NCBI GenBank assembly: GCA_040905245.1
Contig: JBBDRX010000088.1
Coordinates: 1-24,803, forward strand
Length of the DNA stretch: 24,803 nucleotides
Source: JBBDRX01 sp040905245
GTDB lineage: Bacteria > Bacteroidota > Rhodothermia > Balneolales > Balneolaceae
Reading direction: 5' to 3'
Each line of letters starts with the position of its first letter. Positions within the stretch are counted from its first letter, which is position 1. The notes beneath the pieces are model-generated. The model was not told the origin of the DNA and did no database searches. It saw nothing but the letters and a program-made list of their open reading frames with translations. Made by a program: the position numbers and the translations under genes. Shown piece by piece: positions 12,447-19,448 of this stretch.

Positions 12447-12884
12447 ATGATCCAGTTTCCTGACCAGACCCCACTTTTTCGCTGGACACATTCACTTCGG
12501 AGTCGGTATTCCGAAACGGATAAAATGGGCTATGTCTATTACGGAAGATATCTTGAGTATTTTGAAGTGGCCCGTACAGAGATGATTCGACACCTGGGTC
12601 TGCCATACAGCGAAATGGAACGCCAGGGAGTGATGTTGCCGGTAGCCGAAGCAGAGCTCTCCTACAAATCTCCGATTCACTATGATGAGGAGATGGAGAT
12701 TGAAGTGACTATTTATGATCTGCCGCAGGTTCGTCTGGTAACCTGGTATCGGGTGAAGACCGGACGGCAGGACCGGCCGCATGTGGAGGGACGGGTTTCT
12801 CTGGCATTTGTGGATATGGAAAGTCGGAGACCGTGCCGGGCTCCCGACCCGTTCCTGAAGCATCTTGCATCTGCAAACGGTTGA
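12447..12884 (+). CDS. Hotdog-fold acyl-CoA thioesterase (YbgC/4HBT family)
   Basis: This is a 145-residue single hotdog domain. The family signature is near the N-terminus: RYSETDKMGYVYYGRYLEYFEVARTE (20-45 in two runs), with the catalytic Asp25 (ETD). Where E. coli YbgC has a conserved His after VVY, this protein has Tyr32, a substitution also familiar in Bacteroidota relatives. The long helix EVARTEMIRHLGLPY and strands LSYKSPIHYDEEMEIEVTI complete the fold. Family members hydrolyse acyl-CoA or acyl-ACP thioesters. It begins nine bases after accA, so it is probably co-transcribed and linked to fatty acid metabolism, though the substrate cannot be read from sequence. The start is ATG with a GAGAG stretch upstream. 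Confidence 0.88.
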   Translation: MIQFPDQTPLFRWTHSLRSRYSETDKMGYVYYGRYLEYFEVARTEMIRHLGLPYSEMERQGVMLPVAEAELSYKSPIHYDEEMEIEVTIYDLPQVRLVTWYRVKTGRQDRPHVEGRVSLAFVDMESRRPCRAPDPFLKHLASANG

Positions 12885-13000
12885 GGAGAGGGTTTGGCTG
12901 TTTTGCGGAGATGGCGGTCACGGGGAGTATTAATCCAACAATCCCGATCAACGGGTAACAAGTTTTACAGTAACGGTGAAGTATTAACAGACAGGGTGAT

Positions 13001-13585
13001 ATGCAGTACGATTCGGTGAACATGGCAACACAGGGAGATGAGAATGATTACTGGCATTCGGTTCTGATCGTCGGTGCAGCCTTCGGTGTGGTTGGTTCTT
13101 TGGTTACAATTCTGTTCGGGTATCTTCAAATTTCTTCAGAGCCGAGTGGTGCACTGCTGACTCCATTGATGATCGGTAGTGTGCTGGTACGTCTGGCGAC
13201 CTGTTTTGCGGGAATGATCGCGATCTGGCATATGGCTCGTTCCGTCACGCCCTGGTTGACTCTCTCCCGCGGAGCTCTGATCGGGTTTCTGGCGGGCGGG
13301 GTGGTTGTTATTGTCGATGTTGTAGTGCAAACCCTCTGGCTTCAGATCGATCCGGCTTATACCGAAAGGGTTCTTGAAAGCATTATTGCGAATCTCGAGC
13401 AGATGAATATTCCCGGCGACACTCGTGAGGAGTTGATCGATCAGATGGCGGCCGCTGTGGAAACTCCATCTCTATTCAGTCAGATTTTTTACGGTATTCC
13501 AGTGACCGGTTTGCTAAATCTGCTGACAGGTATGCTGGGGATCAAGTATTTTGCACGCAAGCCGGATAAGGCCGAAACAGACTGA
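13001..13585 (+). CDS. DUF4199-like integral membrane protein
   Basis: This 194-residue protein has four predicted membrane segments at about 20-44, 54-80, 92-114 and 160-184. A 45-residue polar loop lies between the last two, with IDPAYTERVLESIIANLEQ and DTREELIDQM. That layout, and a loop beginning with an aromatic/Asp-Pro motif, resembles Bacteroidota DUF4199 proteins; this call is from memory of the family, not a search. Function is unknown. The ATG at 13001 has AGGGTGAT just upstream and is preferred over an in-frame ATG at 13022. It stands 116 bases after the thioesterase, in a gap holding two GTATTAA copies and a weak CCCG/CGGG hairpin. It is 73 bases ahead of the CPBP protease gene. 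Confidence 0.65.
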   Translation: MQYDSVNMATQGDENDYWHSVLIVGAAFGVVGSLVTILFGYLQISSEPSGALLTPLMIGSVLVRLATCFAGMIAIWHMARSVTPWLTLSRGALIGFLAGGVVVIVDVVVQTLWLQIDPAYTERVLESIIANLEQMNIPGDTREELIDQMAAAVETPSLFSQIFYGIPVTGLLNLLTGMLGIKYFARKPDKAETD

Positions 13586-13658
13586 CGGAGTGCTGTCTGC
13601 GGAGTAACTCTTTCGGAACTCTGTGTATGGACATGAACATGAATTTTCCGGTACTCTC

Positions 13659-14570
13659 ATGAATCAGGACCTCTCTTCACTTCAGGCTTCGGAAAGCTGG
13701 GCCGAACGCAATGGATTCAGCGATTGGGCACTTGCCATGATATGGATCATTGTGGCTCTGGTGCTGTTTCAAATGACTGCCGGACTGGTGTCGATTCTTC
13801 TGTTAATGGCAACAACGGGAATCGATGCGGAAGCCGACTTTCTCTCCATGATTACCGAAAGGCTGGATCTGCTTTTTATCGGAAACAGTACGGGACAGAT
13901 TCTTTTTCTGGGGCTGGCGACATGGAAGGTTGCGGGCCTGCATGTTTCCGGATCGGTAAAAAAACAGTGGATGCGGTTTCAGGTTCGGGAAAATACGGTT
14001 ACTATGGCCGGATGGGCCCTCCTTCTGTTTATTGTTGTACAGCCGACTGTCTGGTATGCGGGTTATCTCAATTCGCTGATCCCGTTGCCGGATTCCTTTC
14101 TCGAGATGCAGCAGTCCCAGGCGGAGCTTATTGAACAGTTTTTGACCAGTGAGGGAGTGCTCTGGATGGCAGTGATCAACATTGCGCTGATTCCTTCGAT
14201 TTGTGAAGAGGTGATGTTCAGAGGATATGTCCAGGGAGCTCTGGAGAAGAGCTGGGGTGCCTGGCCCGGTATTCTGGTTTCAGGACTTCTGTTTGGTCTC
14301 TTTCACATGCAGCTTTCCAATTTGTTTCCGCTGGCGATGCTCGGCATTCTGCTGGCACTGGTTACCTGGTTAAGCGGGAGCCTGATTCCTGCAATGGGGG
14401 CCCATTTTATCAATAATGGAAGTGCCGTTCTGGTAGCGATCTATCTGCCTGACCTCGCTTTTGCTGAACTGACCCCGGAGTCTGCTCCGCCACTTTGGAC
14501 TCTGCTGGCCAGTCTTTTGTTAAGTGGGTTGATTCTTCGACAGTTGTTTCTGCAATCCGGAAGGGGGTGA
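13659..14570 (+). CDS. CPBP-family intramembrane metalloprotease
   Basis: This is a polytopic membrane protein of 303 residues from the CPBP (CaaX protease/bacteriocin-processing, Rce1-like) family. The catalytic motifs are intact: CEEVMFRGYVQGAL with Glu183-Glu184 and Arg188, LLFGLFHMQ with His216, and MGAHFINN with His249. About seven hydrophobic segments surround them. Family members cleave within membranes or process prenylated or peptide substrates; in bacteria most substrates are unknown. The ATG at 13659 is preferred to an in-frame GTG at 13623 because the extra twelve residues are polar and unlike the family. It ends two bases before the DUF2007 gene and is part of a tight run into cdsA. 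No bacteriocin or immunity gene is adjacent. Confidence 0.9.
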   Translation: MNQDLSSLQASESWAERNGFSDWALAMIWIIVALVLFQMTAGLVSILLLMATTGIDAEADFLSMITERLDLLFIGNSTGQILFLGLATWKVAGLHVSGSVKKQWMRFQVRENTVTMAGWALLLFIVVQPTVWYAGYLNSLIPLPDSFLEMQQSQAELIEQFLTSEGVLWMAVINIALIPSICEEVMFRGYVQGALEKSWGAWPGILVSGLLFGLFHMQLSNLFPLAMLGILLALVTWLSGSLIPAMGAHFINNGSAVLVAIYLPDLAFAELTPESAPPLWTLLASLLLSGLILRQLFLQSGRG

Positions 14571-14572
14571 CT

Positions 14573-14842
14573 ATGGGATTTTTTGACGGGCCTGAGCCGA
14601 AAGATATTGAGAACTGGGTTTGTGTTATGGAACGGGGCACCGAGTATGAGGTTGCGCTTGCCCGAAACTATCTCTCAAACCTCAAGATTCCATCAAACAT
14701 TCTCTCCAAGCGAGACTCATCGTATAATCTGAACATCGGTGAAACCTCCATGGTTTATCTCTATGTTCCCAGAGAGTTCGAAAAACGCGCGCGAAAGGTG
14801 TTGAGTGACCTGGAAACGGATCCAGGCTCGGAGGAAGATTGA
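14573..14842 (+). CDS. DUF2007 small protein
   Basis: This 89-residue soluble protein begins MGFFDGPEPKDIENWV. The core, EYEVALARNYLSNLKIPSNILSKRD followed by VYLYVPREFEKRARKVLSDLE, matches the DUF2007 pattern (a ferredoxin-like alpha/beta domain labelled a putative prokaryotic signal-transducing protein). The biochemical role is unknown. The start is ATG with a strong GGAAGGGGG ribosome-binding site overlapping the end of the protease gene. Its TGA stop overlaps the TTG start of cdsA (TTGA), implying translational coupling. In Bacteroidota and relatives such genes are often next to cdsA, so a link with phospholipid synthesis is plausible but inferred. Confidence 0.85.
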   Translation: MGFFDGPEPKDIENWVCVMERGTEYEVALARNYLSNLKIPSNILSKRDSSYNLNIGETSMVYLYVPREFEKRARKVLSDLETDPGSEED

Positions 14843-15639
14843 CAGAACTGGCCAAACGAATTCTGTTCGCAGTGCCGGCAGCACTGCTTTTTCTCTATCT
14901 GGTCTGGACAGGTGGCCCGGGCCTTTTTCTGTTTCTGTCGATATTGTCGTTACTGGGATTGTTCGAGATGACCCGGATGTTTTCGCGAATGTCTTCCGGA
15001 GTTTCTCTGCTGTTGGCACTCGGTGCCGGCCTGCTGGTCTGGATGTCCGAGCTGGTATCGTTCGAAATCCTGGTGTGGCCGGCCGGATTACTTGTCGCTG
15101 TTGGACTTTTTTCTCTGATTCGAAACGACAAAATATCGGCAAAACGCCGTTTAGTCTCTCTTTTTTCCGGCCTGTATGTTCCGGCTGGGTTCTTTTTTTT
15201 ATGGAAGCTTCGACAGGCCGGAGATCCGGAGACCGGCTTTTGGCTTGCCCTTTCACTACTTCTGGTGATTTGGGCAAATGACATTTTTGCTTATCTGGGA
15301 GGGAGGCAGTTTGGCCGCAGGCCTCTGGCACTGGAAATAAGTCCTAAAAAGACGTGGGAGGGCTTTTGGTCGGGGTTTTTGGGATCTGTGGCCGTGATGG
15401 TATTGATCGTTTTTTGTGTAGAAGACTTTCCGTTGTCGATTCCGGAGGCTCTGCCGCTTGTGGCGGGGGTCGCCTGCCTTGGCCCGGCTGGTGACTTGAT
15501 GGTGAGCCGACTGAAACGGTTGGCGGATCTGAAAGACTCTTCAAAGTTACTGCCCGGGCATGGAGGAATTCTGGACCGCTTTGATTCGTTACTTCTGTCA
15601 GCTCCTTTCTTTTATCTCTATGTGATTCGGATCGTGTAG
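14839..15639 (+). CDS. cdsA: Phosphatidate cytidylyltransferase (CDP-diacylglycerol synthase)
   Basis: CdsA makes CDP-diacylglycerol from phosphatidate and CTP, the precursor of all major bacterial phospholipids. The 266-residue protein has about seven or eight hydrophobic segments. The C-terminal family signature is clear: LMVSRLKRLADLKDSS followed by KLLPGHGGILDRFDS (220-250), with the conserved Lys, Asp, PGHGG and DRxDS. The upstream ISPKKTWEGFWSG segment is also typical. The start is a TTG that overlaps the DUF2007 stop by four bases, and the N-terminus (MTELAKRILFAVPAALLF) fits the family. The product acts in the inner membrane. Confidence 0.95.
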   Translation: MTELAKRILFAVPAALLFLYLVWTGGPGLFLFLSILSLLGLFEMTRMFSRMSSGVSLLLALGAGLLVWMSELVSFEILVWPAGLLVAVGLFSLIRNDKISAKRRLVSLFSGLYVPAGFFFLWKLRQAGDPETGFWLALSLLLVIWANDIFAYLGGRQFGRRPLALEISPKKTWEGFWSGFLGSVAVMVLIVFCVEDFPLSIPEALPLVAGVACLGPAGDLMVSRLKRLADLKDSSKLLPGHGGILDRFDSLLLSAPFFYLYVIRIV

Positions 15640-15704
15640 GGAACAGCGGGAACACTCCGGCTGGTTCGGACCGGACAAATCCTTAATGAAAACAGGTGGA
15701 TAAA

Positions 15705-16601
15705 ATGCGATTTTTACTGACGGGTTCAACCGGTTTTATCGGCTCCTATCTTCGTTCTATGTTGTTACAGGACGGTCACGATCTCCTGGTAGTTACCCGG
15801 TCGCCGGAATCCTATACATCTCTTCAATCAACGAATCAGCAATTCATCTCCTGGGACACTGATCTGTCGGTACAGATGGAAAGTGTAGACGTGGTGATCC
15901 ATATGGCAGGAGAAAATATTTTCGGCCAGAGATGGACCGACTCGGTAAAACGCGCGATCAGGGAAAGCCGTATTCTCTCTACCCGACGGTTGGTGAACGC
16001 AATGGAGAAGGCTTCGAAGCCGCCTGAACTACTGATATCTGCTTCAGGAGTGGGGTATTATGGAGATGGCGGGAACAAGATTCTGGACGAATCCTCTCCG
16101 GTTGGAGATGATTTTTTGGCCTCTGTATGCAGTGATTGGGAGTTAGAAGCTCTGGCCGCAGAACGTTTTGGTGTTCGGGTAGTTACACCACGATTCGGGT
16201 TGGCACTTCAGGCAGACGGTGGCATTCTTGAAAAGATGAAGCTTCCGTTTTTGTTGTTTGTCGGAGGTCCGATTGGTTCGGGAGATCAGTACCTGCCCTG
16301 GATCCATATGAGAGATCTCTGCCGGGTGATTCTCTATCCAGTGGGTAAACCGGGTTTGAGCGGCCCCCTCAATGCATGTAGCCCGGCTCCGGTTACGATG
16401 AGTGAGTTTACCGGGATTATGGGAAAGGTTTTGAACCGGCCTTCCCTGATTCGGATTCCGGAATGGCTGTTGAAAGGAGTGCTCGGGGAAGCTGCTGGCC
16501 CGGTGGTGGGAAGCCTGAATGTACGGCCGAAAAAACTACTTGATGCCGGTTTTTCATTTGAGTTTGAAGACCTGGAAGAGGCGCTGGCAGATCTTCTTTA
16601 G
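15705..16601 (+). CDS. TIGR01777-family NAD(P)-dependent epimerase-like protein (YfcH type)
   Basis: This short-chain dehydrogenase/epimerase has 298 residues. The N-terminal Rossmann motif is GSTGFIG (7-13). The family-specific HMAGENIFGQRW, SASGVGYYG and LPWIHMRDL follow, and the C-terminal domain carries RPSLIRIPEWLLK and NVRPKKLLDAGF typical of TIGR01777/DUF1731. E. coli YfcH is the model relative; the substrate is not known. The ATG at 15705 has AGGTGG seven bases upstream and is preferred over an in-frame GTG at 15696. It follows cdsA with a 65-base gap and is the last gene of the plus-strand run before a convergent lipoprotein gene. Only 65 bases separate the two stops, with a weak CTGGC/GCCAG hairpin and no T tract. 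Confidence 0.93.
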   Translation: MRFLLTGSTGFIGSYLRSMLLQDGHDLLVVTRSPESYTSLQSTNQQFISWDTDLSVQMESVDVVIHMAGENIFGQRWTDSVKRAIRESRILSTRRLVNAMEKASKPPELLISASGVGYYGDGGNKILDESSPVGDDFLASVCSDWELEALAAERFGVRVVTPRFGLALQADGGILEKMKLPFLLFVGGPIGSGDQYLPWIHMRDLCRVILYPVGKPGLSGPLNACSPAPVTMSEFTGIMGKVLNRPSLIRIPEWLLKGVLGEAAGPVVGSLNVRPKKLLDAGFSFEFEDLEEALADLL

Positions 16602-16666
16602 GCTATCCGTTTCTGTTGATGTATATTTTGCCTTTCCCTTGTCTGGCGCCTGCAAATGGCCAGTGT

Positions 16667-19318
16667 CTATTGAAATATAGTCCAGACGCGTAGCCCTTCA
16701 CGTGTACGGGCGATGATCTCCCTGCTTCCGTCCGCGTTCAGATCGGCGACAAGAGGATAACTCATTGCGCTGGATGGAAGGTCGTAGAATCTTTCACCGC
16801 TGGCCAGATTCCATGCATAGAGTCGTCCGGATGCAGCCAGAGCGACTACATCAGTACGGCTATTGCCGTTGATATCAACCAGAAACGGCCCGGTGGATTC
16901 GGAAGCCGGCTGCCCCATGCTCTCGGTGAATCGAAGGTCTCCTTCCGGATTGTAAGCCTGAATTGCCCCCGTCCGGCTTTGCAGCAGAATGAGATTTTCA
17001 ATTGCCGTTACGTTCCCATCGTCGACTCGTACCGATTCACTGGAGACAACAGGTGTAGTGGTCAGGCTGCTGTTACTTACGTTCAGGGATTGGGTGCGCA
17101 GCGAGTCCCCGCTTTCGGAAGCGATCAGCTCTTCGTTAAAAAGTCCCTGGACTCCGGATGCATAGAGCCGGCCGTCGGCTCCGGAGCCAAGAACGTGATC
17201 TTCGAACAGTACCGGGGAGCCGTTGTATCTTGATTCGATAAAGAGGGGAAACCCATTTCGGCGAACTCCACTTCGGTTCCATGCGTGAAGTCCATTTTCG
17301 GCAAATGCGAACAGTGAGACCTCGTCTCCTTTTTGGGCCAGCAGCGGTTTGGAGGTGACCACGCTGTTGGTCGTTTGCGGCCAGCCGTCGATGGGATTGC
17401 CCCGGGCATTCAGTATGTGTACCCGGCGGTCTGCGGTGGCCAGTACCATTTCGGCCACCCCATTACGGGTTACATCCATGACCTGCAATGGGGTGGTTAT
17501 TTGTTCATCCAGTCTTACGGGGAAGTTGGGAAGAAGTGATCCGGCTTCATTCCAGGCATAAATCTTGTCCCCGGCCGCTTGCATCAGAATTTGTTGATTG
17601 TTTCCATACCAGTCATAAACAACCGGTGAGCCAATCGGCTGATCACCGTTTGTAGAGGCCTGAATAACAGGGGATCCGTCCGTTGCGAGGACATAGACGG
17701 TTCCGCTTTCCGTTGCAAAGACAATTTCCTCACGTGCAGTGCCGGCAATGTCTGCCAGGACGGGGGCGGCAGTCAGGTTCGAATCGAGTGGATAGGTCCA
17801 GCGCTCAGTGAAAGGATCACGAGACTCTTCTCTGAAGTGGTTCGCGATCGTGATTTCCAGTGGTTCGCGCTCAGTTTCCCGATAGGTGGAGAGTGTCATG
17901 ATGTCCAGGCCGGACGTCAGTGCAGCCAGTTCATTTTGTGGAAAAAGCCAGGGTTGTAGAAATGTATTGAAAGAGGGAGCGTCCAGATAAGTAAAAGAGC
18001 TGAGAGGGCGGTCGATGTCCCGGCGCAGGTCGGTATAACTGTCATCGTAATAGACGACCCGTCTCCGGTTATAATCGCTTCCCACTCCCACGACAACGGA
18101 GTTACTCCTTGAGAGAGCCACCACTTCGTTATGGATAGCAAGATAGAACCCGGACAGGGACGACAATTCTGATCCCAGAAGTTCCCCGAGCCACGTGCTG
18201 CTGATATGATAGAGGTTATCATTTGGTTGCTGGATCAATCCCTCTTCAGTCAATTCTTGCAGAATCGCCTTCAGCTGGTCGGGATCGGATAGCCGTCGCA
18301 AAAATAGATATTCACTGGCAGACATGAATCCGGATTCGGCGAAGGCTACAAAGGCAAGTTCGGAATGAAGTGTGGATGCAATTTCCTGCCACTGCTCCGT
18401 ATCGGATTCCAGTTTACGATCCAGATCCGTAAGTGGCTCTGCGGTTGGCAGGCGTCTGGGTTCCAGAAAAAAGATGGAGAATCCTGCTGCACCGATCGGG
18501 ATGTAGCGGTCCAGCAGGAAAGGTTCCGCGGGGGTAGATATTGCGTGTGCCAGAACGGAACGTTCCGGTAGGGTCTGCATCTCGCCACGGAGAATCCAGG
18601 AGAGATTATCCAGGCTTTCCGGCGGGTTTTCCGTTTGTAAAGAGAGAGGTGTGGTCCCGTCAAAAAGGCCCTGTAAGGAGGGACGGTAGGTGATATCGGC
18701 AATCTGCTCCACCCAGCGTTCCAGGTTTGGGGTATTTACCAGATAGGATCCCGGCATTGCAGACGTATTCGAAAGATCCATGCCGGGCAGGATGTCACTC
18801 CAGGTCCGGAGCATATCTTCTATAGCCAGGCTGGACTCACTAAGCAGGGTTAGTGGCCCAATTTCCAGCAAGTAAAATGTTCGTTCCGAAAATGAAAGAA
18901 TTTCAATTGTATAGTCGAGAAACTGATACCGGTTTTGTGAGAATTCCGGCTGAAAACGTTGCAGGTAGCGCGATGCAGAACTACTGGCAGATTCAACGAT
19001 CCAGACCGGCTTCAGTTCGGTGGAACTGTTGGGATAGAGCAGCAGTGCATGGAGACGGGGGTTGAATTCCGCGGATTCCAGCAGGTTTCCGGTCAGTTGA
19101 ATGGCAGCTGGGGTCATATCCTCCAGAACCGGCATCCAGGGTTGCTGCAGTTGCTGTCGGAGAGTCTGGTTCTCCTCTGGAATGAGTAAAAACGGAGTGC
19201 GATCCGGAACCAGTTGGGTCCAGTCGTCAGGTATGGGTTTGCTGCAGGATGGTATGAAGACAGCCAGGCAGACAAGAAGTGTCAGCCAGGAATGTATGGG
19301 GTTTTCTGCTCGACTCAA
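16667..19318 (-). CDS. Large lipoprotein with C-terminal eight-repeat beta-propeller
   Basis: I do not recognise a named family for this whole 883-residue protein. The N-terminus is a lipoprotein signal (hydrophobic WLTLLVCLAVFIPSC, Cys25), so it is exported and lipid-anchored. Residues about 30-505 form a large alpha/beta region, rich in Leu/Ser/Glu, with no catalytic motif I can name; a DUF3352-like fold is a possibility. Residues about 515-883 contain eight blade-like repeats of the pattern hydrophobic-Pro-h-h-x-D, GxxYAWN, then GxPxxxFP (for example at 517, and the closing copy SYPLVADLNADGSREII), as in FG-GAP/PQQ-type propellers. That suggests a binding or scaffolding surface in the periplasm or on the cell surface. 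The start is TTG at 19318; there is no nearby in-frame ATG. It is divergent from the BatA-domain gene across 130 bases. Confidence 0.8.
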   Translation of the reverse strand: MSRAENPIHSWLTLLVCLAVFIPSCSKPIPDDWTQLVPDRTPFLLIPEENQTLRQQLQQPWMPVLEDMTPAAIQLTGNLLESAEFNPRLHALLLYPNSSTELKPVWIVESASSSASRYLQRFQPEFSQNRYQFLDYTIEILSFSERTFYLLEIGPLTLLSESSLAIEDMLRTWSDILPGMDLSNTSAMPGSYLVNTPNLERWVEQIADITYRPSLQGLFDGTTPLSLQTENPPESLDNLSWILRGEMQTLPERSVLAHAISTPAEPFLLDRYIPIGAAGFSIFFLEPRRLPTAEPLTDLDRKLESDTEQWQEIASTLHSELAFVAFAESGFMSASEYLFLRRLSDPDQLKAILQELTEEGLIQQPNDNLYHISSTWLGELLGSELSSLSGFYLAIHNEVVALSRSNSVVVGVGSDYNRRRVVYYDDSYTDLRRDIDRPLSSFTYLDAPSFNTFLQPWLFPQNELAALTSGLDIMTLSTYRETEREPLEITIANHFREESRDPFTERWTYPLDSNLTAAPVLADIAGTAREEIVFATESGTVYVLATDGSPVIQASTNGDQPIGSPVVYDWYGNNQQILMQAAGDKIYAWNEAGSLLPNFPVRLDEQITTPLQVMDVTRNGVAEMVLATADRRVHILNARGNPIDGWPQTTNSVVTSKPLLAQKGDEVSLFAFAENGLHAWNRSGVRRNGFPLFIESRYNGSPVLFEDHVLGSGADGRLYASGVQGLFNEELIASESGDSLRTQSLNVSNSSLTTTPVVSSESVRVDDGNVTAIENLILLQSRTGAIQAYNPEGDLRFTESMGQPASESTGPFLVDINGNSRTDVVALAASGRLYAWNLASGERFYDLPSSAMSYPLVADLNADGSREIIARTREGLRVWTIFQ

Positions 19319-19448
19319 GAGACAAACGGTATTTGTGAACGCCGCATTATTGCAATAGCTTTCAAGTTACGAAAAATGTGTTAAACCTGGTGCTTCTCAC
19401 GGTCTGGCTTGAAGGGGTAACGAAGTATCACAGCAATTCATATCCGGA
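19319..19448. promoter_or_regulatory. Divergent intergenic region (propeller lipoprotein / BatA-domain gene)
   Basis: This 130-base, AT-leaning region must hold promoters in both directions. I could not place a clean TAnnTTTG or -35/-10 pair. GGTATTTGTGAAC near 19328 on the plus strand is a partial match. No clear dyad is seen. Confidence 0.35.

Noticed and set aside
12492..12863. Long antisense frame opposite the thioesterase
   Set aside because: It is a shadow of a well-supported hotdog-domain gene and has no family features.
16602..16666. CTGGC/GCCAG hairpin between convergent genes as a terminator
   Set aside because: It has only a 5-bp stem with an 11-base loop and no T tract on either strand.
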